Shown: positions 34,490-46,819, counted from the first letter of the stretch. The stretch: 64,000 nt of DNA from Anarhynchus alexandrinus (GCA_008711295.1 VUYV01000073.1:1984996-2048995); one strand, 5' to 3'. Program-made: numbers and translations. The notes: generated from the sequence alone by a model not told the origin.

Positions 34490-34685
34490 AAATTAGCTGG
34501 CTTTAATCACCCGGTGATTTACTGTGACACAGCCAAGAGGACTGAGCCGTGAGAACAGTCGTGCGGCTCCAATGATATGTATTTACCGAGCAGAGACGGG
34601 CAGGTTTTGATCCTCTTGTACTGAGGCTGTAAAGGACTGATACATGATCATCGGATTTATTTTTTTCTGGGGGACAAACAGGAAA

Positions 34686-34737
34686 GGATTCTGCTCTGCT
34701 ACACCGGGGTAAATCCCCAGTAACTCCATCGACCTTT
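34686..34737. repeat. Decayed ancient amniote repeat fragment (half palindrome)
   Basis: GGATTCTGCTCTGCTACACC followed by GGGGTAAATCCCCAGTAACTCCAT matches, from recall, one arm of a palindromic repeat common in birds, crocodilians and turtles ('TCTGCTCTCAGTTACACCGGTGTAAATCC', 'AGTAACTCCATTGA'). The second arm is missing here. If the neighbouring block is conserved, this could be an exapted copy. Confidence 0.45.
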
Positions 34738-34852
34738 TTAATTCACGGATGGGCTCAATTAATTTGTTATGTTATTTTCCTCATTAACGGCTTATTAAGG
34801 CAGGCTACAAGAGCAAATGGCAGCATATGGATTTCTCACAGGCAGGCATCGC

Positions 34853-35045
34853 CTCCCAGACGACGGGGTTGAAGCAGTGGCCACCGCGCCGCCCAGGCTG
34901 CGCTCCAGCCACACCGAGGGGCTTTGCAGAGCATCCTCCTTTCCTTACTGATTCAGGCGGAGCAGGGCTGGAAAACAAGTCCCGGAGGAACCCGCTCCAA
35001 CATATCTCGTGGCGTATGAGGCATTGCGGCGAGGCAGATGATGTA
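34853..35045. promoter_or_regulatory. CpG-rich pocket
   Basis: I count about 16 CpGs in roughly 195 bp, including an ACCGCGCCGCCC cluster. It lies between A+T-rich, homeodomain-motif-rich flanks, an arrangement often seen at developmental enhancers and bivalent elements. No splice or start signal supports a first exon; the 78-codon frame over it (34827-35063) has no domain. Confidence 0.3.
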
Positions 35046-35430
35046 ATATCGATTGTCTCTTAGTGAGAGAGGAGGGGAATGTCAGCCAAAGAAATTACGC
35101 CTGTGAATAGCAGATGAGGAGGAAATAATGAGAGAATTGGTGGACTAAATGAAGACATAAAAGCATGTAATACAAAGAAAGAAGCATTTGCTCTGACCCC
35201 CGTGACCTGCTGTGGTATTAATGTACAGTTTTAGTAGTGTAATGATCATTAAGGCTCTGATCTCCATTACTAGGAGCATGGAGATTTCTCTCCCTCATAC
35301 AAGACTGTGCGTTTCAGTCTGGTATTAATAAAAATTGGTTTCACATATCATTACACTTCCCCGGCTTAATCATCTTTGAGCGTATTGTGTGTTCAAATGT
35401 TGCCATTTCGGGCAGAGCAGTGAGCCAGTC

Positions 35431-35727
35431 ATCTTAACAGGTTGTTTTTTCCAGCATCTCAGTACAATCCCTTTCAGCATACGCAAGTGCTGTCACCGTG
35501 GCCTGTTTCGGCAGATGAGGAATGAGGCTCACGGCTTTGACACAACCATGTGACAGTTTGCGTTGATAGGGGTTTTTTTTCCTCCCTTCAGATAAATAAT
35601 ACTACTGTTTTTTAAAGTAGCAAACTTGGGAGTGACTGTGTAACATGCAAATGGATCAAGAAAGGCCCGTGAGGAATTTTCCAGCAAAACAAACTTTTGC
35701 CCAAAATCCAAGAGGGAGATAAAACCG
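35431..35727. other. Non-coding spacer between regulatory-looking blocks
   Basis: Mixed DNA with a T run near 35573-35580. Nothing recognised. Confidence 0.5.
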
Positions 35728-35911
35728 CAGTTGGGCTGCGGGAGCAGGTCGCTTGCGGCAGGGTTGGTTCCCCGCCGGCTCGAGGTGACGCTGCCGCGAG
35801 CACGGCGTCTCCCGGCCCCAGCTGGGATCAGCTCTGCCGCGGGAAGCCCAAAGCCACGGGAGCTCCAGCGCAGGCAGCGGCTCGCTGGGATTTGAGGCTG
35901 CTCGGCTCATG
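35728..35911. promoter_or_regulatory. Small CpG island
   Basis: About 19 CpGs in about 185 bp, the densest CpG pocket in the window, with three CGCG-type doublets. It could be an unannotated promoter or an orphan CpG island serving as an enhancer. Frames on both strands stay open through it (91 and 122 codons), as expected of G+C-rich DNA, without a recognisable domain. Confidence 0.4.
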
Positions 35912-38900
35912 GCTGGGGGGATCCTCAGGAGACGGAGGCAGCTGTTCCTCTGTTTCAAAAAATAAAGAATAGGAGTGGTTTGATTTTTCCAAGCAATTCT
36001 TTCTCCCTTTTCTTCCCTCCCCACAGATTTTCTTTTTCAGGGGGAAAATGACTCATTTTTCTGCCGAACCAAACTTTTGCAAATGTCAGGATTTCTTGCA
36101 GAATAGAAGTCCTGCGTTTCAACCAGCTCTCGGCAGAGACATTTCAAACCAAGGCATCTGCAGCATGTTTAGTTTCCTTAGTTACATGCCACATGCATCC
36201 AGGTGGAAAGGGCAAGGGTCTGACACAGCTAATACAGCTTTTTAAAGTATCCGAGTCCTTCCTTGGCTTTTAGAGAAGCGAGGAGGGTGTGTCTACAGCC
36301 AGGAAGACAGCCACAAAAGTACGTCTGACCTTGCCTCTCCTCCAACCCCCTTATCATATCAGCACGTTTCCAGTTTCTGCTTTCCATTGTCTGGAGGAAA
36401 ACAGTGCTGCAAGGAAGAAGATGATTTACAGTGTACTTGCTTCACTAATTCAGGCTGTACACACAAGGCTGAGAGCATGTATCCTTTTTCCCAGATAGGA
36501 ATAGGGGCTGCCTAACTTCGATTTCCTCACTCTGAACAGTCTGACCTTCTGCTTAAGCTAGAAATTCCCCCGCTTTCCAGGCCAGCGAAGCCCTGGACAA
36601 GTGTCCAAATGCAATGAGGAGTCTCCTTCCTGGGATGTCGCCTGTTCTTGAGGCTCTTCTTCTCTGCCTTGCAATGTTTAGGACTAGGTCACTGAAGACT
36701 GAGTTGCCTTCTCTGGAGAGTGGCTGCACATTACCTTCAAAACTAGTGGCAGCAATAATTTATAAACCCACGGGACAAGACCACATCAGTTCTAGCTGGG
36801 CTTGGAGCAAGCCGGTGATCCTGAACATCTTCTCTGAAGATGTTACCTTGTCCCTAGAGGCTCATTTTCCTAGATGCCTCCCATCTATATAAGAGCAGGT
36901 AAAGCCATGAAGCGTGGACCTAACAATACAAGGATGCTTGCCTGGATCTGCAGAGTCTGAAGGTTTCAGCAACCTCCTCCTTTTCTGTGGCATGTGGATA
37001 AAGTTTCATTTTGGTGCTGTAAGCGGATAGACACTGTCTGCAGTGAGTGTTGTAGCTTTTGCAGTGCAGTTGTCTGCATTTGGCTGTGCACATTATGCTC
37101 TATGCTGAAAGGGGCAGGTGAGTGGCAGAGCAGAAGGCTGCTTGTTTTTTTCTTCTGATGGTTGTAGTTGGGGTCAGGAGGGAAAAAAAATGGGCTTTTC
37201 TGAGAGCAACTTAGCTGGAGAAACACCTGGAGTGTAAGGTGAGGCAAGGTGTATGGCAGAGAGCTGGCAGTAGGGGCTGGCAGTGGCACCAGAGACCTGG
37301 TCCTGTGGAGGGTGGACAGCACAGGTGGGCTCCAGAGGGAATGGAGGTAGATAGACAGAGACTTCAGCTGTAGATGAGAGACACAGGAGGCTCTGGAAAG
37401 CTGCCAGCCTCACAGCAGGCCTACAGGGAAAGGCCAGTGGGCCAGGAAAAGGGGGATTGATTTCCACCACTTTGCTTTTTATTTTGCCCTCCCCAGGGCT
37501 CTGACCTTCCCTGGTCTGGGAGTTGCCGTTTTCCTGTTTGAATTCCCACAAAACCCCGCTTGAGAGATCCAGCCGCCACTGCTGGGGTGCTCGGTGATCA
37601 CTTCAATGAAACGGGAAGGAGATGACCCCAAAGCTCATGTGGCTGTCACCCCAGCGAGATTTCTCTCCCTGGTGCCAGGCGGGATGCCGGGGGTCAGTGA
37701 ACAGGACCAGGCTGGCTGCCCGCCCAGCAGCATGTCCCAGAGCTCAGCCCACCGAGCCACCCGTTTCCCCAATTCCTGGGAAAAAGATATCCTCCCTCTG
37801 AGCAGAAAGCATCCCCTCTCCCTGGAGAGGGAATCCCTGCACAAATCCCTGGTTGCAAAGGCATCTTGGCCCTTCCTTGCCCCTGCAGGGTGCAGCCCCT
37901 CAGCCGCCTCTCTCCTTCTGCACAGGGAAGGAAGGGGGTGTACAGACACCCCCCCCTCCCCTTCTGCCACGGGCACAACCTTGTACCCTAAACCCTCAAA
38001 AGCCATCCACCAAAATGTCTCTATTTAGGAAAGAGAAACAGCAACAGGAGTGCTGAAGCTGGGACATGGAGGGTGTCCTTAAAGGACTAACAGGCTTTAT
38101 TTATGTCTGCAGGTACAGATGATCCATCACTGGATAGAGGGAGACACTGGATGAAACAAATAGTGGAGAAGAACAAAGAGAAATAATTATGTACACAGTA
38201 CGCCTGTGGAGTGCATCTTAAAAAGAGTTATTTGGGACAGGCTGTACTGATGCTGGATTATAAAAAGGACTGGATAATTTTATAAGCAATATAATGCTTC
38301 TGTAGTGTGTGAATCTATCTCAGGCTTCAGAAAATAAGGTACTTGGCTTACAAAAATAAAATCTCCCACTTGTATCATATGATTATACAACTTGATGGAT
38401 CAATTACAGTCCATATTTTTTTAATTTTGCATTTCCTCAGGCCTTGGGTACCACCCAGCACTGGCAGTTGAATGTGAACTATTAATGGAGCAGTGGTGAG
38501 CATCCTAATGGAAAAGATCACATTACCAAAAAAAACCCAACAGCATTGATTTGTTGTGTGTTCATCGATTGGGCCCCTTCCCTGACAGAAGTGAGGCGTG
38601 CTGTGATCCTGCTGCTTGTCCTTCACCCGTCCATCAGTCCTTCCCCCAGCCTCCCGGCTGCCACATACACCTTGGACCGCAGCAGCCACCAGACCTGCAA
38701 GGGGCCACCTCCTCCATGGCAGTTGGTGTTTGGGTTGAGGAGAAAGGCCATTAGCTGGCCACACCGGCCTCTGCTTCTCTCCTGCCAGTCACCAAGGACC
38801 TCGAGGTCACCGGTGGTGTCTGGGAGGCTGCAAAGGGGAGAGGGGTCCTGTGGCAGAAGCAAAGAAAAGATGGGGAAGGGCTGCGTGTACTGTGACAGGT

Positions 38901-40193
38901 TTAGGAGACATGAGCAGAAAGTGAGATTTGGTTGGGGGAGGCTTGGAGGAAGCTAAAATTGGGGTATAGAAGCACAAGGGATAAATTTGAGGAAAGAAAG
39001 GAAGGATGAACCTCTCAGGTATCCAACCATCCGAAAAAAACAGATGTATTCTTTCATAAATTTGCCTTTTTTTGCTTGGCTGCAATTATCTCTGAGGTGC
39101 TCAGACAACCATATCCCATTTCTTCCCATAACCCTGTGGAAGGAACATATTGCAGCTGCCCTGCTGAAGCTGGCAGCCCCTCTTTTGGGGGCAGGACTGC
39201 AACTACCTTCACTTCAAACCCTAAAAAAGGGAAAGATGGGAAAAAATCCTTAGCAAGGAAGAAAAACCTGGGGAGGACATGACAAACAGCACAGAACCAG
39301 CATGACAACTTCCTTCAAGCCCCCTGCAAATGGGACTGCACTGGGGGCATGGCCAAGGAAAAGCAAATGGGGGATCAAAACATTGCTGCCCCTGAGCACC
39401 ACTGCCGTCCCAGCTCTCTCTCCAGATCCCTGTGTTGTGATGAGGAGCTGCAAAGTCACCCAAAGTCTTCTTCCCTCAGTTCATCCAAAGCCACTGCGAA
39501 GCACGAGGGAAAGCTGTCTCCTGGGTCTTCAGGACTAATTTGATATGGATTTTGGTGTTATTGACTGAAGCTGGCAGTACCACTGTAGCACTGGCAGGCG
39601 GGCACATTTGTTAGCAGTCGCAATCACTGCATGAGTGTTGTCATTTGGGTGACTGCAAAGGGCTTTGGCACGAGTGGCACTGTTTGGGTATTTCTGCAAA
39701 TAAATAGTGAGGACACTTGCAAAGCTACTGGAGAGGGATAGGAGGGCAACTGGGGGTGAGAGAAACGCAGGGGTTTTCATCTGTGGAGAGTGACTTGTCC
39801 AGACTGTCTCGCTCACACACCTAAACCCACTTCTTGACTAGCTCTGATCGGACGTGCAAATGCAGTGTTCCTCGGTTGCGTTAAATCTGGGGGTATCTTA
39901 CTGCGGCATCAAAGCAGGACCCAGCCCGCCATGGCTGCTTATTTCCCAGGGTAGGTGGTATTGAGGGCTCCCCATGAACAGTGGGGCTGTGTAGCACAAA
40001 CAGAAAAAGAAACACTGCTAGCACAAAAGAGTTTTAATCGAGGAAAGTAAAAAGCACAGCAGAGAAATGTGTTCAGATTACGGTCAGTCTTAAACACACA
40101 TCAGGAGTCTGGTCCAAAGCCCTGTGAAGTCAAAGCGTTTTTCTGTCAAGTACAGCGAGTTTTTTGGATCAGGTTCCAAGCGCAATTTGTCTC
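35912..40193. other. Non-coding stretch, nothing firm
   Basis: No gene or mobile element was recognised. 37170-37560 and 37600-38060 are G+C-richer with opposing frames of 118-144 codons that lack domains. A C-rich tract lies near 37949-37960. 38190-38450 is A+T-rich and non-repetitive and might be conserved. Confidence 0.5.
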
Positions 40194-40270
40194 CTTTTTG
40201 TTTCCTTGGTTGTTGTTGGGGGGTTTTTTTGGTTCGTGGTTTTTGTTTTTTTGGTTTTTGTTTTGTTTTA
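40194..40270 (+). repeat. G/T-rich low-complexity tract
   Basis: About 77 bp of T broken by GG and G (TTGG, TTTTG, GGTTTTT), the complement of the A/C-rich tract at 19460-19515. It has no recognised parent element. Confidence 0.8.
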
Positions 40271-40988
40271 AATAATGAGTAAAGCCACATCAGCTATAAT
40301 GGATTGCTTCTCCTCTCTCTGCTTTCAGGAGCCAGGATGAGAATCATTGAGCCATATTCTCCTGCTCCTCTGCAGAGAGCAAATGGCTATCCTTGGATAT
40401 CAATCACTGGGGTAAAAGCTAAGAAATGTTACCAAGGAAACGTTGTCAGGCCTATTGGCAGTCTCCTTTGTTTAGTAAGTTTACCCATGAGCAACATTTT
40501 ATTGTTTTGAAATCAAGAAATGTTAAAATAAAATAAATACAACATCTTTGATGGGCTGACCTGCTAAGGCACCCTGGTGTAACCAACACCCAAAGTATAT
40601 TGCTCTACTTTGATCCATCACGTAGTTAATTTATTCATCAGCGCTGGATTCATAATCTAAGCTGGCCTTCTGAATAAATATAAAGTACATTTATCACTAG
40701 GTAAAGTGTGTTATTTCTCCAAGCAGGTAAGCATTAAAAATACTTGTAATCCAAAGCAAGAAAAATGACGGACTGCAATGTGTCACACGTTGATCCAGCT
40801 GTGAAGCATGAATAAGAGCAAAGTGGATGCAAAAGAGATGGAGCTGACTTCGATCGGCGAAATGCCACTTTTACATTGTGTGGGTGCGTTTAGTACTCAT
40901 GAAAGCAGGGGGACTAATAGCATCGATTTCAGCCAGACCTTGCGAAACAGGTGCTATACCACACTTCCATCATCCAGCACTTACAACG
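40271..40988. other. A+T-rich non-coding stretch, possibly conserved
   Basis: 40540-40740 is A+T-rich, with GTTAATTTATTCATC and AATAAATATAAAG words and no simple repeats. No gene or mobile element was recognised. Conservation is untested. Confidence 0.4.
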
Positions 40989-41107
40989 CCCTCCGGCATG
41001 GACCAGCGCCGCCTCTGCTGCCCCGGCCCGCTTTTCCCGATGCCGTGCTACCCACCACTCAGCACCTCCCGGGAGGTGGCAAGTGCCCTCGGCTGCGAGT
41101 CGCTTCA
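40989..41107. promoter_or_regulatory. CpG-rich pocket
   Basis: About 12 CpGs in roughly 120 bp, followed about 60 bp later by the palindrome CTATTTAAATAG (41167-41178), which contains a TATA-like TATTTAAA, and then a 7-bp hairpin TGCGTGT/ACACGCA (41189-41210). The arrangement could be a small promoter, but no transcript start or exon is visible downstream. Confidence 0.3.
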
Positions 41108-41166
41108 GTGCAAGCTGAGGGCACCCCGAGCCTCGTAGGAGGCATTCGTGCCTCGGCAAAAATTTG

Positions 41167-41178
41167 CTATTTAAATAG
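41167..41178. promoter_or_regulatory. 12-bp A/T palindrome, TATA/MEF2-like
   Basis: CTATTTAAATAG is a perfect palindrome. It holds a TATA-like core and resembles a MEF2 site (CTA-W4-TAG) but with two extra A/T bases, so it is not a canonical MEF2 site. Confidence 0.3.
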
Positions 41179-41210
41179 GAGGCTGTGCTGCGTGTTTCGT
41201 GATACACGCA

Positions 41211-44200
41211 AATAGAAACTCCGGTGTCACTGTCGTCTCCTTCTACACTCCTGGAGCTGTAGATCTCAGTCTTCAAAGGTGGAGGGCTAGTGCTGTGTGG
41301 CACAGTAGAAATATAGGTAAACGGGGACACTGCCCAGCTCAGATGAGCCGCTAAGGGCGCACGCGAAGCCACTCAGATTTCCTACTAGTTCACCTAAAAT
41401 GATGCCCATTCCTGGGCCCCAGGACCTCTGGAGAGCACCTTTCAGTCACGTTCAGCGTCCCAGCATTCCTCCTAAAAACAGGAGTGGGGAGACATTCAAA
41501 CGCATGGGGAAAGCAAAGCCATGTGCTCATGGTGTGAGTGGAGGAGGGACCCCGTTTTCTATGAGCACCACAGCCAGGCCAGCCCTGCTCTCCCACAAAC
41601 CCAGCTGCAAGGTGCTGGGAGCCTGGGGCTGGTGCTGGGTGGGAATGCATCCTCTGGGGGCACCGGGGCCCTAAGCAATGTTGTGTGAAAGCATCATCTG
41701 AAAAGACATCAATAAAACCCATTTTTCTTGCGCAGGTGCTTCCAAGCATTATAAACTTTCCCTCAGACAGAAAGGGCACAGTCGATGCCATAATTATTGC
41801 AAAATGAAAAGATTAAAATTGACTAATGTATTCAGGCACTAGCATCAAGTCACATATCTATCTAGTTTTATTGGCACTTTCTTGGGCAGTGCAGGGGGAG
41901 GCAAAGCAGGCAGTCTTGCTCATTAACTGTAGGATTCTCTGACTTATATCATTATTTCTGCTTTTTTTTTTTTTTTCATATTGTCTTTGAGGACAGAGTG
42001 TCCAGGACTGCGTGATCTCGTGTGAATAACAAAATTGGGGAGGGGAGGACTCTATTATCCTGGAAGGAATAAAGGGGAAAAAAAAAAAAAAGGCAAGAAG
42101 TAATGATCTTTTCTTCTCCTGCTGACTCAAGATCATACAGCGTGATCAACCCTGCAGCCACAGGCAGGCAGCGGGGAAGGAGTCAATAGGAGGGGATGCT
42201 CAGCTAAACAGTGACCCCCCAACACCCAACACCGAAGCAGCCCTCCAAAATCACGCTGCCCTCTGCTAGCCTGGGAGGAATCAGCAGCTCACGATCCTGC
42301 GTGAGACTGCAGCGACTGTCACTTTTGGGATGCTGTGCCTGGGCTTTCATTAGACTTCACTCGTGTGCCTCCTGCAGTCTGCAGGAGCCAGCTGGCGTTT
42401 TGGGTGCCGTTCAGAGGAGAGAGTTTACACCCATGCTAAATGCTGAGGAAACCTTTACAGATAAGGACGTGCATGAATATCTGTCTGCTCTGGGGCCAAG
42501 CTTTGCTTTCTCCTTTCTTATTTTGCTGCCATTTATTAGTCGAAATCCATCATGATGCTTCCTGATCTCTGTCTAGATGAAGTGACTTTTCCCAAAACCA
42601 CAGGGATCTTCATGAGAGCCTGCAATGGAGAGGAGATACTGGGGGCATTAACTTGAGACACAGGCCTCAGTCACTGTTACACCATGGGCTTCCTCAGCAA
42701 TGGGTGAAAATCAAACTTTGCCTCAGCTTCCCATCTGCAGGACAGGGAAGACAACACCTTTGTGCCTCTGAAGGAATGGGACTACCGTGTGGATGCCCTC
42801 CTAGCCCTTTTCCCAGGGATGAGATATTCCCCTCCCAGCAGGACTGTTGTTCTTCCATCAGGGCTCCCATGTTAGGTCATTGCTCTGGAAGGGCAGCCAT
42901 CTCCCAGTAACCTGGCCCCTTCCCAGGCATCCCTTTGAAAAGCAGCAACAGCATCAACCGATTGCTCTGTCAGGACTCCTGAATGTCGCAGAGCACCGTC
43001 CCTTCATGGAGCTGAAACCGGTCGCAGGCAGTGAGGACTTCAGCTCCTTGGGGGAAGGATCTCCCTCTCACAGCGGGACACTGAACCTCCCATGGCTGGG
43101 CAGGACACCCTTGCCATGGTTTGCTGGGGGATGGACAAGCTGCAGAGGAGTCTTCACCTCCGCTTTCCTTCTTTCCTCCAGGATGGATGAAAAATGGTTC
43201 CTTCAGCTGGCAGAGGAGAGCCGGTGTGCTTCCAGGCGGTCACCACCCTGCTCTGCTTACCCATTTCTCTCTTCCCCTGCAATGCCTTCTCGCCCCTGCA
43301 ATGGCCACAGGCAGGGGACAGCCACAGCCTGCCGGCGACTTGGTGGTGGGTGGTGGGTGATGAACGACTAGTAGCTGAAAGCAGATGTACCTCACGCAAA
43401 GGAAAGAAGGTGGACGACCGAGCGTGGCTAATACACAAGCAAACACAGCGCGGACCTGGCTGATAACTCCACTTTCCTGCCCTTTGCCACTTGTGAGGTG
43501 CTTGTGCTGATGCCTGAACAGCATGAAAGCATGTCGGTGGCTCCCATATAATAAATACGGGGGCTCTCGGAGATGCTAAAAAGCAGCGTTCGTAGTGATA
43601 CTGCTGCATTCAGAGCAAATGCTGATCTGAATTAGTTGAAAATAGTATCTTAGTGCTGTTCCCCCCTTTTCTGTCCCAACCCCAGTATCACATAAATGAA
43701 ACATCCTCAAAGCAAGCTTCTTGTTCATTTGTATAGACAGTTGGTAAGAGGAGATAAAATGTGTCTCAAGACGCTCGTCACAGCTAGGTAGTGTCCCCTG
43801 TTCTCTGTTGCTTTGGGGCCTTACCCCGCCAGGGAACAAATAACTCCTCGGAGCAGCTCTCCGTTGCAATATTCACCGGCCCAGCTGCACCGGGCTGAGA
43901 GAGCTCACTTTCCTGCAGGGGGAATTGCAGGCAATGAGCAAAACTGAGATAGAAACATCACAAATATTTTCTTAATCACATTAAACAATCGGAGGGAAAG
44001 GAGCCTGTGAAATGCGGCAAGGGTTATAGATCAGGCAGGGACAAACGAGACGGGGGAGGAAAACGTGAGGAGTCTGGAGAGTGCTGAGATAAAGTATTTC
44101 TGGCTCCTGACTCCTGCTGAAATCCCCCTCCCGGATTTAGCCGGCTTGCGGGGCCAACTGCTGGTGAGCCAGCTGTCCTCAGCCCCCGTGGGCGAAGGTG

Positions 44201-46819
44201 ACAGCCCGGGAGAGGAAAGGAAAATATTGAGCAGCGGAGCTGAGTGGGGCTGTGCCCGGGGACCCGCAGCCCTCCTGCCACATCGGTGCCAGGGGGGACT
44301 GCGCAACTGCAATAACCACAGCCGTGGCATGAACGTTGTCCAGCTGAGTAAGGTGCAAACAAGAGAAACCCCTGACTGTTGCCAGCATGGTATTTAAGCA
44401 CCAGGAATGATTTTGGGCAGCTGTCTGCCGAGGGCCTTTGCAGCCGCCGTCGCCCCTATGGTCCCCTGTTCATGCCCTGCATGGCAAAGCCGAGGCTGTG
44501 TTTTGATTTTTCATTAGCTAATTGCTTTTACAGCCCCTGAACTTTACTCCTTGATACTTGATCATCTGGACCTTTATTTGTTTAAGGAGGCATGACATAT
44601 AACCATTTTCCTAATGTACACCAGGTTGGTTTCACCGGTTCTCACCCTGGTCCAAAGAGAAGCCACATAATTATCTACATATATTTCTGCCTCGGTTTTT
44701 TCCACGGATCCTGCTCTTTTATGTATGTAAGTGTTCATACGCCACCCAGTGGTTCTCGAGACGTTGGGTGCTGGTCTCACCAGTGACAGTCCCTCCAGGT
44801 GCCCAAACCCCCTTGCCCGCAGAGCATCTCCTCAGCGGCAAGGACACTGCAGCCCGGAGCCATGGTCCCCGGGGGTGGCAGGCAGCAATGTCCTGTGAAG
44901 CTCTTTCCAGACCTGGATGCACGTAACCACATCTCTCGCCTGCTCACATAACCGCATCACTCACTCGCCACCTTCTGCGGTCTCAGGGTGCAGTGTTGCG
45001 CTGTCAAGTTGGTACAAGCCAGCGGAGAGCTGCACGTACACCATTTCCAGTCGCTCGTGTCCTTAATGCACGCGCAAATGCTTTCTGCCAGCTCACCTGG
45101 GGCACGTTCTTAGTTTTCAGCCTGTCTTTAATAAAATTAAAATAAAGAAAGAAACACCTTTGGGCCAAACTTGGGAACATCCTTTCCCAATAACGTGTAG
45201 CTGTGAATCCTTCAGTCAAGCATAAAAATACTCTGTGCAATGGCCCCTGGCCCCTTATGGGCTCTTCCTGTCCTGCTGCCCTGCACCACTGCTCCTGGGC
45301 TGAGCAGGCAGCTATGGGGGAAAGCTGAGTGGAAAAGGAGGAATACCAACGTAAGGCTGGAGACAGCTCCATCCCCGCTCCTAGTCTGCCTCCCCCTCCT
45401 TCTCCACCAGAAATGCCCCCTTTCCTCGTCTTCAGCCCTCAGAGCTGAGGCCTGGGCCACAAAGAGACTTGGGTAGGACTTCAGTTTTGCCTTGGCTTCC
45501 ATTTCTGCTTTTCTGTTGATTTTCCTCCTTCATTATTTTCCTATAAAACAAAGTCTTACACTCATTACCTGCCCCTTCAAAAGCCAACAGCAACCGCAAA
45601 GAGCTCTCCAGCAAGATTTACATACGGTGCCACCATCCTGTGCAGCCATAAATTTCCCAACTGACTCTTTGCTTCTTGCATTCACCAGCCCCTGCTAACT
45701 TCATGCTTTAGGAGTCCGCTCTTTGATTCGACATGTAGTTATTGGACATTACACATTCATCTCATTCATTTCGCCGTTCCCCGAGGGCATGTTCTTCCCC
45801 ATTTGTTGCCATAATGCTCGAGGGCAAGAAGTCATTTTTCTTATTTAGCCTCTGCTCTATTATTTTGCCCTGCTGCTTGCTGTCGGATGCCAGAGAGATG
45901 AGATGCCCCTTTGGGCAGTGCATGCACACCCGACCCTATTTGCAAAGCAAACTGTTTTCTTAATTACCCTGAGCGAGGCAGCAGCAGTGGCTGAATTGGG
46001 AGGGAAAAACAGTGATGCCAGGGACTGACCCTTCCATGCGCAGAATCGGAGGGAAGGATCCTGGAGGTGTCAGAAAGCCCAAAACATGGAGTTTCAATGG
46101 AGTCCGTTGCTTACACTGTGCCCCAGCTGTATCCCACCCTATATGTAGGACCAGGCAAGAGAGCCGCTTATCTCTAGAAGTGCAGAGGGATCAGGGTTTC
46201 ATCCCAGGACAGGTTTTTGGCTGGTTAGCAGAGCCAAGCGGGGACTCAAACAAATGTGGGGAGCCAGGCAGCACCTCTTCCCTCCAGCTGCTCAGGGTGC
46301 CTTGGCCCCATTGGGGTCCTTCAGGAGAGATAGGGACATAATGAGATGGTGAATAACTTTTTTGCTGCTGGAAGAGAGCATGTGGGTTCAGGCAGGTCCC
46401 TTCCAGGATGCCTTTTGTCAGTGACCGGACTAGCCAAGCATACTGCTTCGCTTTTGTTACCCAAAACCAGGCAATGTCGCTGCTCCATAACACTTGACCA
46501 ATGTTGACCCCAAGCAGATTAGACACAGACGAGCGCCTTGTGCTCCAGCAGGGCTTGTGCCAGCTGCGACTGCTTGCACGCTTCCTGGGGCCGGCCTCGT
46601 CGCAGGACCAAAACACCAATCCATGGATTTTAGCCTTGCAGTGACAGCTTCTGTGACCCTGTGCGCCACACCTGAAGTGCAAAGTGGGTGAAAGGACGGC
46701 TCCCATCTAGAGAGGAGCCTGTGGCAGGGGTTCATGTGAAACCTGGGCTAATTTCAGCCAAAGTCCACCCTTAGGCATAGGTACCGCATTCTCTTCCCAA
46801 GCGTTTCTGACTCACCACG
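41211..46819. other. Non-coding stretch with opposed poly(T)/poly(A) runs
   Basis: No gene was recognised. T15 at 41962-41976 and A14 at 42078-42091 face each other about 100 bp apart and could pair. 44129-44340 is a weakly CpG-rich stretch. Frames up to 174 codons (42847-43371) are open because the DNA is G+C-rich; opposing frames overlap all of them and no domain is visible. No mobile element was recognised. Confidence 0.5.
41962..42091. repeat. Facing T15 and A14 homopolymers
   Basis: T15 (41962-41976) and A14 (42078-42091) flank about 100 bp of unrelated sequence. No target-site duplication or element body is seen, so this may be coincidence. Confidence 0.8.

Larger units (their letters stand above)
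34490..35430. promoter_or_regulatory. Candidate regulatory island (conserved-looking A+T blocks around a CpG pocket)
   Basis: Non-repetitive DNA dense in homeodomain-type words (CTCAATTAATTTG, CATTAACGGCTTATTAAGG, GTAATGATCATTAAGG) surrounds a CpG pocket. The word TGGTATTAAT occurs twice (35212-35221 and 35320-35329), and a small hairpin ATCTCCAT/ATGGAGAT lies at 35260-35285. The region is almost free of simple repeats and has the texture of the conserved non-coding elements found near developmental regulators. No gene name can be attached. The texture is observed; the role is inferred. Confidence 0.35.

Noticed and set aside
42252..42268. Second CTCF-like match (CTGCCCTCTGCTAGC)
   Set aside because: It deviates from the consensus at several positions; isolated and unscored.
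42847..43371. 174-codon frame, the longest in the window
   Set aside because: It lies in G+C-rich DNA with other frames open on both strands (for example 151 codons at 43154-43609). The peptide has no domain, is Ser/Pro/Arg-biased and changes style along its length, as a chance frame does.
46397..46430. AGGTCCCTTCCAGGATG as a further CR1 end
   Set aside because: Only one short CR1-like word matches. The surrounding sequence does not follow the CR1 order.
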